A DNA stretch of 64,000 nt from Sergeia podlipaevii (lineage: Eukaryota > Euglenozoa > Kinetoplastea > Trypanosomatida > Trypanosomatidae). Below are positions 1-10,410 of the stretch, one piece after another. The first letter of the stretch is position 1; each line of letters opens with the position of its first letter. Both the position numbers and the translations under genes were made by a program. Where the stretch lies: positions 1 to 64,000 of the forward strand of contig JASANZ010002252.1 of assembly GCA_030849805.1 (NCBI GenBank), read 5' to 3'. Under the pieces are notes generated by a model. That model was given only the letters and a program-made list of their open reading frames with translations. It made no database searches and was not told the DNA's origin.

Positions 1-110
1 AGACGACTCTCCAAGATTGACCGAACAATAGGCTTGACCTCGTTAGGTCGGAACTTGTGCTGGTGATCTGGCCTAAGTGAAAAGGTCGTAGCGTCTATTT
101 CACTGTGCAT
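1..110 (-). CDS. Tctex-type dynein light chain, N-terminus only (cut by window edge)
   Basis: Reading the minus strand from the ATG at 110 gives 36 codons with no stop before the edge. The visible peptide has the pattern T-T-F-x-L-R-P, then KFRP, then VKPIVRSILESRL. This matches the opening of the Tctex1 domain as seen in TCTEX1D2/DYNLT2B proteins (a 'y.lRP...kF....vk..i..vL...L' pattern). Family members are light chains of cytoplasmic or intraflagellar-transport dynein, or of axonemal inner-arm dynein. Which role applies cannot be decided from the N-terminus. It is the most downstream gene of the cluster in this window, 477 bp past the PARG stop codon. The frame stays open for some codons upstream without another ATG that I could see, so this ATG is the likely start. 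Confidence 0.62.
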   Translation of the reverse strand, partial: MHSEIDATTFSLRPDHQHKFRPNEVKPIVRSILESR

Positions 111-587
111 CTTGCCAGAACGTGTGGGAACCCAAGCACTGTGCCGCAGAATATAGGTATACAAATATATGGCCAACTATTTCTATATATATATATATAT
201 ATATATGCAAGAGAAAGAAAAAGTTGAGGGGTTCTCGTCTTCAGATACTGAGAAGAGCAAGCCTCAAAGTTACCCTTGTGTACAAAATCTTGTGGTGTCG
301 GTGTTTTCATTTTAAAAAGAAAAATGTAAAAAAAAAATATTCAGATAAATATTTACAATGTGAATCAAGACGAAACAGAAAAATAGAAGACCAGGAAAAA
401 AAAAGATGATAAAAAGATAATTTGGCTATGATTAGTGCTCTACAACCGATCCAAAGCCATCTAGTATACCGCATTTTTATATTTTGTAATTGGATGCATA
501 TAGAACAACATAGTAACAACTTCAATACTTATGCTCAGAGAAAAGAAAGGAAAAAAAAGAAGAGAAAAAGGTGAAGCAACCCTTTGC
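111..587. other. Intergenic region, Tctex light chain / PARG
   Basis: AT-rich DNA with no credible ORF. It holds a (TA)n run at 184-206 and purine-rich stretches at about 310-420 and 540-575. On the minus strand these are pyrimidine tracts, suitable for trans-splicing of the Tctex gene and polyadenylation of the PARG mRNA. Confidence 0.6.
184..206. repeat. (TA)n microsatellite
   Basis: An uninterrupted TA dinucleotide run in the intergenic DNA. Confidence 0.9.
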
Positions 588-2618
588 CTACTGAACAATA
601 GTGGGACGCTCAGAGTTAAGAATGTAAGAAAAAACGCTAGGACGACTCCTTTTAGGTACATCCCAGTTATTCAAAATGTCGCAGTCATACCGCAAGAGCG
701 TGGTGTAGAGATGACCAACCGTCCAGTGTTCTGCAGCCAATTTCTCCGCTATGGCTTTGAACTCGTTTTCCAGTAATGTCTTGTCAAACGCGTAGTACCG
801 CATCTCCCGCCCCGCCTCTGACGCAGCACACCACTGGATAAGTAACTTCAGGTGCACATCACCGCCGAAGGCGCCGCAGCCCCAGTTTCCGGTTGCGATG
901 GGCCCACTATGAACACTGTCCAGCGTGGCCTCGTCGGTGCCGTTGAAGGAAACAAAGGCCTTTCGCGCCTCGCGGGTAATCCACTCTTCCTGGTACTGAG
1001 TAACAGGCGTACGACCGCCTTTATGAAAACTGAGCGCATCAGAGGCAACGACACATATATCGTACATGAGAAGTTTGCCTTTGCCAGTGACAGTATTCGG
1101 AAGAGGGCTGCCCACAACGGCAATACGACCACCCGCCCGTCCCCGAACGTCCAGTCCGCCTGCAAAGCGAAAGGAGTCCGCATAACCGGTGTACGCGCTG
1201 AACTGTGCTGCACCGCTCATGAACACCGCCTCCGTGTCCAGCAGAGCTTCGCACACAAGCCGGGAAAGTATCAGCTCCGGAGAAACCATAAAGCGTATCT
1301 CCTCCTGCACACACCCGTGGCCCAAGACACCGCCGCCAATCCATCGATTTGCAAAGTCCATCTGTAGGGCGCCGTGGTCCTCCTCAATCAGGCCTTCGGT
1401 GCGCACCGTCAACGCGCGAAGTGGGGTGCTACTTTTGACAAACCCAGGGAAGCAATCGTAGCACACACGGCTCACCTCTACCACAGAGTGGTCCATCCAC
1501 GCGGCTGACTCGTAGCAAGCGAAAAAGTATTCCAGTATACACCGAATCTTATGCATCTGTGCGTCATGGCGGCGACCCCGCTGCAGATCGCCCGTGAGGC
1601 AGAACAAAGAGTGAAAGTTGTATGAGGGCACAAGACGTGACATACCCATTCGCTCAGGCACCTCATCACGGCTGGTGCCTTTTCTTCGAATGTTTCCCGC
1701 CGGCTGATTCCGTCCCGGAAATAGCGAGAAAAAACCACAACACAATAGCGTGACGACTTCCTCATGCGTGAAGAGCACCCGCTCGTTGCAGCCTTGGCGG
1801 AGGAGCGGCACCTGTTTTTGCTCAAAAAGGCGAGGACCGTTGCACACCATCCGCTTCATCCATGGCAGGACAGATTGAAAAAAAAGCTGCCGTTCAACGT
1901 CGGTGAGGACGACATCGATGGTCTCGCAGAGCGTCTCAAAGCCAAAAGTACCGACAGCTGCAGACGTAGGGTAGTGCACCAGCAATGCTTGCATTAACCC
2001 CTTCAATTGCACTGTGGTGCTCGTGGCATCCTCTCGCAACATGTGCTCCACTAGGGTCCACGCACTGCAATCATGTCCGTTTTCACCTCGGCACTTGTTT
2101 GTTGGTGACCACGGCAATATCACTTGCACACGCCCCTCGCTCTGATGACTAGTAGAGCGTGGATCTGCTTTCTTCTCGCCGCTGAGCATTGCGTCGTAGG
2201 AAAACTTCTTAAGAAGAATGAGATCCTTTTTGAAAATCTTTTTTTTCCTTGATCTCTGATGCTTCACTGACGGCCGAGATGGAGAGCGACTGCTTTCCCT
2301 CTTACCAGTGCTCTGTGAGGAGGACGATAAGGAGGTGAGAGAGGTAGCCGCAGATGCGATGGAAACAGTGGTAGAGTCTCTACTAGAACTCGATCGTGGT
2401 CTACCTGAAGGCTTTGGCGACTGCCGACTGCTGGAATCGCTGTTACCACTGTTGTCACCGTTAATGGAGCACTGTGACTCGGAGAGAGAAATTGTCCGCA
2501 CAGGAAGGATAGAGGGCACCCCACTTATCGCTGAAGAAGGGTTAAGGCGTGGACGCTTGACGACGCGAAAGAGAAACTGGTCCAAACGGGTTTGCGCAAC
2601 ACTTCGTGTAGGCTTCAT
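588..2618 (-). CDS. PARG: Poly(ADP-ribose) glycohydrolase (PARG)
   Basis: A 676-residue protein that hydrolyses poly(ADP-ribose) chains made during DNA damage signalling. The catalytic signature of the family, GGG followed by seven residues and QEE, is intact at residues 428-440 (G428-G430, E439/E440 as the acid pair). It is followed by the expected EALLDTEAVFMSGAAQFSAY-type segment near 457-476. Residues 30-120 are Ser/Arg-rich and probably disordered. Basic clusters at 21-24 and 124-131 could act as nuclear localisation signals. Residues 9-16 (QTRLDQFL) resemble a PCNA-interacting PIP box with Leu in the last aromatic position. The ATG at 2618 is the first in frame. However, no AG dinucleotide lies between it and the strong pyrimidine tract at about 2660-2690 on the coding strand, so the mRNA start is uncertain. 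Family assignment is firm; the start is less so. Confidence 0.93.
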   Translation of the reverse strand: MKPTRSVAQTRLDQFLFRVVKRPRLNPSSAISGVPSILPVRTISLSESQCSINGDNSGNSDSSSRQSPKPSGRPRSSSSRDSTTVSIASAATSLTSLSSSSQSTGKRESSRSPSRPSVKHQRSRKKKIFKKDLILLKKFSYDAMLSGEKKADPRSTSHQSEGRVQVILPWSPTNKCRGENGHDCSAWTLVEHMLREDATSTTVQLKGLMQALLVHYPTSAAVGTFGFETLCETIDVVLTDVERQLFFQSVLPWMKRMVCNGPRLFEQKQVPLLRQGCNERVLFTHEEVVTLLCCGFFSLFPGRNQPAGNIRRKGTSRDEVPERMGMSRLVPSYNFHSLFCLTGDLQRGRRHDAQMHKIRCILEYFFACYESAAWMDHSVVEVSRVCYDCFPGFVKSSTPLRALTVRTEGLIEEDHGALQMDFANRWIGGGVLGHGCVQEEIRFMVSPELILSRLVCEALLDTEAVFMSGAAQFSAYTGYADSFRFAGGLDVRGRAGGRIAVVGSPLPNTVTGKGKLLMYDICVVASDALSFHKGGRTPVTQYQEEWITREARKAFVSFNGTDEATLDSVHSGPIATGNWGCGAFGGDVHLKLLIQWCAASEAGREMRYYAFDKTLLENEFKAIAEKLAAEHWTVGHLYTTLLRYDCDILNNWDVPKRSRPSVFSYILNSERPTIVQ

Positions 2619-3592
2619 GTGTTTTTTTATTATTATTTAAATGCACAGTAGTGCAGATTTTAAAAGGAGAAAAAAAAAGAAAGAAATCGAAAAGTTTTTT
2701 TTTTCTTTAAATGTGATCCATACAGCAATCTATTTCAGTTTCTTTTCCTCTCACCACCCAGCATGCGGGAGATGTGAGACGTCCTCTATTCGTAATATGC
2801 GCGCCAAATAGTGTTATTCTCAGTTCGATGTATCTAAAATGCACACAAAAAAAAACAAAAAAAGAAGAAAAAAAAATGGAAGAGAGTTCCAATGAGAGGA
2901 AAAAAAAATATGATGCACCTTTTCAATACTATAACGAAGATGCACTTCTACAGAGATAATATATATAAATAAATTATAAAGAGGAAAATGACATGAAAAA
3001 AAGGGATGAAAGTGCAAAGAGAGAAGTAAAGACTCATTTAGCCACGATTGAAGCTATCCATGAAGAGGGAAAAAAATATGTGGGAAAAATGTACTTGGAT
3101 GAGTGCGTAAAACGTCATCGGCATTGCTGTCTAAATTTTTGTTTGTTTGCAATAAAGTTGGAGTATTACGCTTCATGAGACGTAAATATGTAAATAGTAC
3201 ATTTGAATAATACTTTTTTTTTCTTCTCTGACAATTCCTGCTAGATAAACAGAAGGGCAATGCGATCTGCAATATATAGCCTTTGTTGTAAATGATTGCA
3301 TGTACAAAAGAGAAAAAAAAAATTAGGGTGCCACCAGCAGTAGCACATACCGCTTCCATACACATGACATATATGCATGTAATATGTAATTTTAGTAGCA
3401 TCATCAATGGCGATCAGCATTTCTCACTGGCGCTTGCAAGATGGTAGTGTTGTATAATACATATGCAAAGGGAAAAAATCACCTGTAAAATAAAAAAATA
3501 AAAAAATACAAATCAACGCTCAAGACGATGTTTTTAACGAAGCTGCCAAACACAACGCCAAGAAGAACCCCAAATATCTGTTTTCTGTCGAC
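2619..3592. other. Intergenic region, PARG / coiled-coil protein
   Basis: About 970 bp of A-rich, low-complexity DNA. Long A and GA runs (2665-2690, 2850-2915, 2990-3010) are pyrimidine tracts on the coding strand. Short ORFs here are repeat-derived and lack protein-like composition. No RNA gene was recognised. Confidence 0.6.
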
Positions 3593-6500
3593 TCAAGCCC
3601 ATAGATTGGAGCTCCACGCGCTCGCAGCAACGCAGGCAACATCCTTGGTCGTGAGCGTCGGTGACTTGTTGAACCCAAGGCTCGTAGACAGGAAGCGAAC
3701 AAGATTTCGCTGCTCTGACTTCACCTGCCAGTACTTACTCACTAGATCGGAGTAGGCGTCATAGCTGACCTCGTTCAAACTACCTTCACTTAGTTGGTTG
3801 CTTAAGAGACTGTCAAAGTACAGGAGCAGAGGCTCCTCCTGATGAAGCATCGTCTGTGCTAAGAAATGCCGCATCGATACAAAGGTCAGTGGCGCGCACC
3901 GGGTCGCCATATCGTAGTCCTTCAGGATTTCGTAGATATCCACCTGCGTGACGGCAGCGCAATCACGGTACATGTAGCGTAAGACGGTAAGCGCGTCCTC
4001 ACGCGACACTTCTTCGGCCGGATTAGAGCTGGGCCAGCAGTAGCTGAGCTGGTAAAGCATCGCGCATATGTAGTGAATGTGCGTGGGCGGCTCAAAGCCA
4101 CGAGCAACGTTGAGGTAGTGCCCGAGAAGCAGCTCCTTTGAATTCATTGCATCCATATAGCACAATAGTTCATAAAGACTTTTCGCCACCAGCTCCGGAA
4201 AGCCGTAACGGTCCTCTAACTCATCAATGAGTGCCTCCTGGAAGTCAGTCAGTATGTAGGTATCGCGAAAGACTCGTTCCGCAGCGCTTAACGCCATCTG
4301 ATCGTTAGTGGTGCGCTGGTTTGCCTCGGATAAGCAATGACGGTAGCGGTACTCCATGCGAGTAAAGTGGCGTTCGCAGGCATTAAGCATGATGTGATCA
4401 ATGGTGGTGAACTCGATCATACGCGGTGTCAGAGTACGGTAGCCGCCAAAGAGCGTCTTGTATAATGACCACTCAGGGGCTCGGTTGGGGGAGAGAGGGT
4501 TCAGTCGCTGAAACGCCACAGTGGTGGCCGTTGTGGAGGAAATTGCTCCAGCCTGGTGGGCATGCGTGTAGCTGTTCACAGAGCCGATGGTGGCAAGCTC
4601 ACGAAACACCCGCAAATTTTCATTGATATTCATAATTTCACGTTCCGCTTCATCGTCGGCAACCACCTCATCTATAAAAGTCGTCTTGGGTCCCCAAGAA
4701 GAAAGCTCCCGCGATGGTGCCAGACGCTCTCCGTGAACCACGGTCTTGCGGCTCGGCGGTCCTGAACCTTGCCGTTGCGGAGATATAAAAGAGGACTGGG
4801 CGCTGTGTTGAATCAGCTGAGGTGTCGACTGGTGCTGCTGCAGTTCACGTGCGCCAGAACGTGCATCGCTGTCGCTCCTTGCACCGGCTTTGACGGTCGA
4901 GTTGACAGCGGTCAAGACACCTCCAGAGCCTACTCTCGACACCTTTACCAGCGTAGGGGCGTCATCGTCCTCCCATCCATTGTCAATAGAACATTTGTAT
5001 TTCACCTTGATAAAGTTTGAGTCATCCGGCATCTTGATCGCGGTCACTGGGTCAATGTAGTTGATGGCACAGACATGCTTCTGATGAACAGGATCACGCC
5101 CAGAGAAGATATCCACAGAAGAGAGAAACTTCCGGCTGCTGAGGTCGCGCATTGGATTCATCAGCAACCGCTGCATGAGAAGATTCGCAGGGATGCGCGA
5201 CTTGACTACATCCCAGTTGCTGAGCACCTCCACTGCTGGGTTGCCATGGGATGTGGTAAGTGCCGAAGATATCCTGCGGCTACGAGTCATAACACCACGA
5301 GCGCCACTGAAGTTGGTGGGAGGTTCAGTGGTAGGCTTGTCGTGCGCCGTCAAACCATAAATATGCTCAATCCATTCATTCTTCCTCAAGAAAACGAGGT
5401 CGTCAAGCGAGCTGGCGATTGATTCTGCGTTTTCAGTGAATGAGAAGTAGCCGAGTGAGTTTGCTCCTGAAGAACCACTAAAGCCTCCAACCTTTCGCAC
5501 TGAAGGATAAGCAGATTGAACACCTGGTGCGCTACCCATCGTAACCTGACCGGTGCGATAAGACACAATAGAGGGCACAGTTTGAATAGGCTTAGTAGGA
5601 CTAAGTGATGCTGCGGCGCTAGCCCCTGTTGAAACTTGCATAGGTGCACCACTTCCTGACGGTGCCACTGAGTTGCCTTTGCTGGGCGACACGATGCCCG
5701 GCTTTTTTATTGTTGACACCGTTACCGTGTAAGCGCCAGGGCTTGGAGGTGTAACAACGGACTGGGGCCCACTACTGTATGGTGCCTGTGTGGGGGACGA
5801 CTGTGTCCCAGGCTGCGGATTAGTGATCACCGAAGACTGCGATGTATCGAGTGGTATTGCGCTGCTACTGGTCACACTTGTAGTGTCCTCAGCGGCGGCA
5901 GCACCGGCAGCGGCGTTCGTGGCATCGTTTTGGGCAAGCTTCCGACGGATTGTGTCACGCGCAAGCAAGTTTTCATAAATCTTTCGATCGAACAGGATTG
6001 CCACATAGCCGTCCGTCTCATCAAGATCCTCAGTAACAGTGTTCTGAATGTGATGTGGCACGAGTCGGCGGTATGCCTGTTCGCACAAGTGCATCTCTTC
6101 TATGAGTACGGACACTGTAGCTCCCATCTTCCGACGTAAACTTTTACGACCGCTCTCCTCTGTGAGCACAAACTCATTATCGTACACATCAAGGATCTCA
6201 TTGATGCGACTTTCTAGCTGACTCATCATCACAAGCAAACTGATGCGCTCATCTCCTTCAGAGAAGAGCGTCGTCATCATACCCATTTTGCTCAACTTCA
6301 ACTGTCGATAGCTGTCCTTCAGCAGCTTGCTCTTTCCCCCGACCACCTGCTTGCGAAGACGAAAGATTTGCAATTGCATGTCCTTGTTCTCCACATTGAG
6401 AGCTTGCAAATCGCGGTCAGCATCGGCAAGCTGCTGCTTGGTGCTCTCCTTCACCTGCTCTAGCTCTTCGCGCGCTTTACGGCATTGCTCCATAACGTGA

Positions 6501-7366
6501 AGATTCTGGCGCGTAAGACGACCTATTTCGCTCTCGTAAATCTTGGCATTCTCTATGAGGCGCTCCACCTCTCGGGTGAGCTCTGCAATGCGATCACGCG
6601 TGTTGCCAAGCGCAATTTCTGACGACAGCAGTGCGTTCTCCCGCAGGAGTGCATTGACCTGGTCAAAGTACGTCGCCACCTCTTCTCCATCCTCGTCACT
6701 TTCGGCTTCCTCTCCAGCGCCAACGGCGCCACCAATCGTGGCAGCCCCATTCTCGCCAAGTCGCAGCCTGTCGTTCGTAAAGATTGCTCGGCACATCTCA
6801 ATTCGGAAGAGGCGCAGCAACTCCGCAAGGTGAGGGGACTGTGTCTCCACCACACGACTGACAGAATCATAAATGCTAAACACCTTCACAGTTCGTGAAG
6901 TGAGTGGGGGTTCATCGATACCGTCGGTAACAATTTCACGCAGGTCTGTTTCGTACTGCAGCAGACAGCTCCGCCAGCGCTCTGTCGTGTCTTCACGCTG
7001 CGCCATCACATAATGTTGGGCAGGTGACAATTGTAGGTGCTTCCGCAGTTTGTTCTGAGTGTCATTCTCCATACTTTCAAAAGTAGCAGGCTGCGTCATG
7101 AAAGTAGGACATGATGCTGCTTCTGTTGTTGCTGTAGGGAGTGGAGGTGACGGTGCCGCTCTTGCGGAGGAGGAAAATGTATTCTTTAGTGGCATAAGTG
7201 ACTTTTGAGTCTCTGAAGTGGTGCAGGTGCTGCGACCGTTGGCAGTGTAAGAGGCAACAAGACGCTGAGCTCGCTCTATCGCACTCGGATCGCGATCATT
7301 ACATGTAAGTGAAAACTGGTGGCGCCTGTCACCTTTCGGCTTATTAATTGCCGGGAGATTTGACAT
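3593..7366 (-). CDS. Large conserved-looking coiled-coil protein, function not recognised
   Basis: A 1257-residue protein that I do not recognise. Residues 1-130 are Ser/Thr/Pro-rich. Residues about 235-345 form a heptad-rich coiled coil, with an acidic stretch (222-230) just before it. Residues about 490-650 are a low-complexity Ser/Thr/Pro/Ala linker. The region after about 890 looks folded and mostly helical (aromatic-rich segments with 'LLCYMDAMNSKELLLGHYL'-like helices), and the C-terminus ends in a short Trp-containing tail. No enzymatic motif or membrane segment is apparent. The architecture would fit a cytoskeletal or flagellar scaffold, but that is only inference. The start is the first ATG after a long AT-rich spacer. 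Confidence 0.85.
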   Translation of the reverse strand: MSNLPAINKPKGDRRHQFSLTCNDRDPSAIERAQRLVASYTANGRSTCTTSETQKSLMPLKNTFSSSARAAPSPPLPTATTEAASCPTFMTQPATFESMENDTQNKLRKHLQLSPAQHYVMAQREDTTERWRSCLLQYETDLREIVTDGIDEPPLTSRTVKVFSIYDSVSRVVETQSPHLAELLRLFRIEMCRAIFTNDRLRLGENGAATIGGAVGAGEEAESDEDGEEVATYFDQVNALLRENALLSSEIALGNTRDRIAELTREVERLIENAKIYESEIGRLTRQNLHVMEQCRKAREELEQVKESTKQQLADADRDLQALNVENKDMQLQIFRLRKQVVGGKSKLLKDSYRQLKLSKMGMMTTLFSEGDERISLLVMMSQLESRINEILDVYDNEFVLTEESGRKSLRRKMGATVSVLIEEMHLCEQAYRRLVPHHIQNTVTEDLDETDGYVAILFDRKIYENLLARDTIRRKLAQNDATNAAAGAAAAEDTTSVTSSSAIPLDTSQSSVITNPQPGTQSSPTQAPYSSGPQSVVTPPSPGAYTVTVSTIKKPGIVSPSKGNSVAPSGSGAPMQVSTGASAAASLSPTKPIQTVPSIVSYRTGQVTMGSAPGVQSAYPSVRKVGGFSGSSGANSLGYFSFTENAESIASSLDDLVFLRKNEWIEHIYGLTAHDKPTTEPPTNFSGARGVMTRSRRISSALTTSHGNPAVEVLSNWDVVKSRIPANLLMQRLLMNPMRDLSSRKFLSSVDIFSGRDPVHQKHVCAINYIDPVTAIKMPDDSNFIKVKYKCSIDNGWEDDDAPTLVKVSRVGSGGVLTAVNSTVKAGARSDSDARSGARELQQHQSTPQLIQHSAQSSFISPQRQGSGPPSRKTVVHGERLAPSRELSSWGPKTTFIDEVVADDEAEREIMNINENLRVFRELATIGSVNSYTHAHQAGAISSTTATTVAFQRLNPLSPNRAPEWSLYKTLFGGYRTLTPRMIEFTTIDHIMLNACERHFTRMEYRYRHCLSEANQRTTNDQMALSAAERVFRDTYILTDFQEALIDELEDRYGFPELVAKSLYELLCYMDAMNSKELLLGHYLNVARGFEPPTHIHYICAMLYQLSYCWPSSNPAEEVSREDALTVLRYMYRDCAAVTQVDIYEILKDYDMATRCAPLTFVSMRHFLAQTMLHQEEPLLLYFDSLLSNQLSEGSLNEVSYDAYSDLVSKYWQVKSEQRNLVRFLSTSLGFNKSPTLTTKDVACVAASAWSSNLWA

Positions 7367-8577
7367 GAACGCGCACAGTTATGTCTTGAATAGAAAATGT
7401 ATATAACTAGAAAAAAAGTGTATCAGACGTTTCTAGACTCTCGCTTAAAAAAAATAATTTTTTTTTTCGTGTATATAAATTTAAAAGGTAAAATTAGTGG
7501 ATAAAAAGGAGAAAATTCATTCTTCATAAATTTCTTTTAGCACAACCTATGTGATCGTCACAGGAAAAAAATATATTAGTAGATGTCACAATCCTCTCTT
7601 ACATTTCCATTGCCGTTATCTCGCTTCACTGATACTCATTTTTTTTTTTGGTTTAGAATGATAACAAGCATGTATGTATATTGACGGATGCAACCGAAAA
7701 CAAATAAATAAATAATTATATGGTAACCATGCAGTATTCCAATCTGCTTGATCCCTCTAAAAAGGGCTTAGAGAAATGCAAAATAATAATAATAATAATA
7801 ATAATAAAAAGAGATATGCAGCACCACACATGCATAGATTCTTCAATATACTCAAAAGAAGTGAGACGTTATCTGGAGCAGAAAGAAGGAAAAAGGGGCA
7901 AGAGATAACTCAGCACATCATAGAGCAAGTGCCTTCGTTCTGATCAGTCAAAAGGAAAAAATTGACAAAAAGTAATGTCCAGCAACTACAACAAAATACA
8001 AGAGCAAAAGCACACACACCGATAACAGATGTACAATAATAATAATAAAAATAGTGAGAAAAAAAAATGCGTTAATATTTTTTTTTGGTTGGCAAAAGGA
8101 AAAAAGGGGCGCCTTGAATAATCTGAAGAGAAAGCCACAATCACGCATCCCCACAATGTAATATATCTGTCAATCTGGTTTGACGCTATAGTTCGCAACA
8201 ACACACAACAACAACGTCAACATTTTACAAAGGTCTCACAAAACCGTTGCACATGTGACCTAAGGCGTCTCCCCCCACCCCACCTATTCCAAATTTTCAT
8301 TTGCTTTTTCCAAACGCAGAGTCATTCAATATGGCGTCCATCGTTTCCTCCTTGTCGCTTTCATAAACCACCATTTCCTCTCACCACAGCTATGTGCAGG
8401 AAGAAGAAGAAAAAGAAGAACAGAACAGGAGCATCGATAAGCACTAAAATGTGCCCACTGCTCAGCAAAGGAACCCGCCTTCGCTCCTCCCGCATCTGGT
8501 ATTGTTGCCACCCCGTACTGAAAGCGCAGTAGGCTGTTTGCAGATGCTTAGGCTAATGATGATGATGATGTGAGATG
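7367..8577. other. Intergenic region, coiled-coil protein / dolichol kinase
   Basis: About 1.2 kb of AT-rich DNA. It includes an (AAT)n run at about 7782-7806, A-runs near 8060-8105 and a C-rich patch at 8268-8283. It should contain the 3' UTR of the dolichol kinase gene and the 5' UTR of the coiled-coil gene. No gene seen. Confidence 0.6.
7782..7806. repeat. (AAT)n microsatellite
   Basis: Trinucleotide run that reads (ATT)n on the coding strand, about 420 bp upstream of the coiled-coil protein start. Confidence 0.9.
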
Positions 8578-10410
8578 CTACATCGAAGAACTAGCATGCA
8601 CAACCCAAGTTGTGAAAGGGCTTGAGGCTGCCACAGCGGGATTCACCCAGAGTTCATCCATCGGAATAATCAGCGCAAACAGTGTGTACAATGCACCAAG
8701 CACCACGAGTGGTAGCTGTAGGTTATCCACACCATCCATAAAGCACTCTGTCAGCGTGCACACCGCTACCATGGGAAACGTATACCACGCAGGCAGTGAG
8801 AGAGGCACCCCCGCAACTAGAATAACAAGTAGCCAAAAGATAAGTCCCACAATGAAACCCCCAATTGTCCCTGTCGTCGTCTTATGCGTGATGGACGTGT
8901 TTGCACGCTCGGTAAACAGTTTGTTCTTGAGATATCGGCCAAGTGCACGCCGTGAGCCGAGCATAATAGAGCTACCAAATATAGCCGCGAACGCATCAAC
9001 AATGCCAAGGGATATAATACCTGGAATGATATTTATAGCAATTTCCATGATGTACGGCACCGGACGCTCAATACCAAGCTGATGGCGGTATCGAATCATC
9101 ATTGGCGCTCCCATGCCGAATATTAAATACGTGTGCGTGCGCACGACACCCTCCAGACTGTCGCGTGCGTCAATGTGACGCGCCACAAAGCTCGAGATGG
9201 TGTTGGTGCCGATCACTTTAAAAAAGCGCCCTGTTTCGACGATGACACACAAACTGGTAGCAGTCGAAAGCGCAAACGCTAGAAACTGCGGGTCCACAAC
9301 GGCTGCCGGTGTAAAGGCCGCTACAGCGATAAAGTGAAACATCTTCCGGCGCACGGTCTGCTTCATCTGCCGGGTGCAGGCATCCACTAAGAAAACAGCA
9401 AAGGGAATGAAAGCCAACCAGGCGCTGAGGGTGTAGAAGCGGAACTTGCTTGCAGTCAAGTATGCATAAAACCACCACCCAACGTTCTCGCGAAACTGCC
9501 AACTGATTACACAGTACATAATGACTCCAATGGTCACTACTGAGATCCAAAATATCAGCGTGATGCGGCTGCGACTTACACGCCGCTTCGATGATTTGGA
9601 ATTTTTATTTATAGGCACCAAGCAGAACCGAGAGAGCACCGATACCATAGCGGCAATGTAGATGCAGCACAATATCATACCTCTACTGGCTAAGTGCGTG
9701 TACGATGTTAAGTATCCCGGAGCCTTTAAGTTGAGAATTGAATCACGACCACCATCCATGCTAAGGTTGTTGTTAATAAAGACGTCACATAGATAAAAAC
9801 CCGCAATGGAGCTCACCAAAACCGCTTCGTTATCGCCAAGAATAGGCAGCAACTGAAGAAATAAAATGTGCCCTGTGAGAACGTACACGACAGCGCCGAG
9901 GGATATCACTTTATCCTTCACAATAAAATATATACCACTGAGGGCTACGGCTGCGTAGAGAAAGGTCTCGGCAACCACGTTACGATCGCGCGGGCTCTTC
10001 CCTTGACGGAGCTGACGAGCAGCAATGAGGGATAGATACGCTAGCACTGTAGATGAGTAGAACTCAAGAGCAGAATGGCCAGAGTGCATGGCCTCATCAA
10101 GACATCGCTCAGAAAGAAAGATAAGTGGCATCAACATACGGCTTTCCCCGTGCTCCGACGTGAGGGCTACTGTGCACAGAGTGAGGATAGTGCCTGATTG
10201 CATAGGAGACCCCGCACGCCATGATAAAATCGAAAGACCTACAGCCCATATAAAGAGAATTGTCGAAGAATAAGAGATCTCTAAATATCTACGCGGTGCT
10301 TTGGCAGATATCAGCTCATCCTCCTGCTCTTGAGAATAGGATCCATTCTTCTTTGATGGACTAACCCGTTGGGATATTGTACCACTTTGGAAATATAGAG
10401 GGACGCGCAT
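8578..10410 (-). CDS. DOLK: Dolichol kinase (SEC59/DOLK type)
   Basis: A 610-residue polytopic membrane protein. It would phosphorylate dolichol with CTP at the ER membrane, supplying the lipid carrier for N-glycans and GPI-anchor mannosylation. The N-terminal half is a series of hydrophobic segments. The C-terminal half carries the family core: RRKMFHF near residue 340, the D-A-F-A-A-I-F-G segment around 472-478, the nucleotide-binding HKTTTGTIGG at about 509-518, and the late VDNLQLPL motif near 565. These are the conserved elements of the CTP-dependent dolichol/phytol kinase superfamily. The ATG at 10410 opens directly onto a short hydrophilic N-terminus before the first membrane segment. 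Length is somewhat above yeast Sec59, comparable to metazoan DOLK. Confidence 0.9.
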   Translation of the reverse strand: MRVPLYFQSGTISQRVSPSKKNGSYSQEQEDELISAKAPRRYLEISYSSTILFIWAVGLSILSWRAGSPMQSGTILTLCTVALTSEHGESRMLMPLIFLSERCLDEAMHSGHSALEFYSSTVLAYLSLIAARQLRQGKSPRDRNVVAETFLYAAVALSGIYFIVKDKVISLGAVVYVLTGHILFLQLLPILGDNEAVLVSSIAGFYLCDVFINNNLSMDGGRDSILNLKAPGYLTSYTHLASRGMILCCIYIAAMVSVLSRFCLVPINKNSKSSKRRVSRSRITLIFWISVVTIGVIMYCVISWQFRENVGWWFYAYLTASKFRFYTLSAWLAFIPFAVFLVDACTRQMKQTVRRKMFHFIAVAAFTPAAVVDPQFLAFALSTATSLCVIVETGRFFKVIGTNTISSFVARHIDARDSLEGVVRTHTYLIFGMGAPMMIRYRHQLGIERPVPYIMEIAINIIPGIISLGIVDAFAAIFGSSIMLGSRRALGRYLKNKLFTERANTSITHKTTTGTIGGFIVGLIFWLLVILVAGVPLSLPAWYTFPMVAVCTLTECFMDGVDNLQLPLVVLGALYTLFALIIPMDELWVNPAVAASSPFTTWVVHASSSM

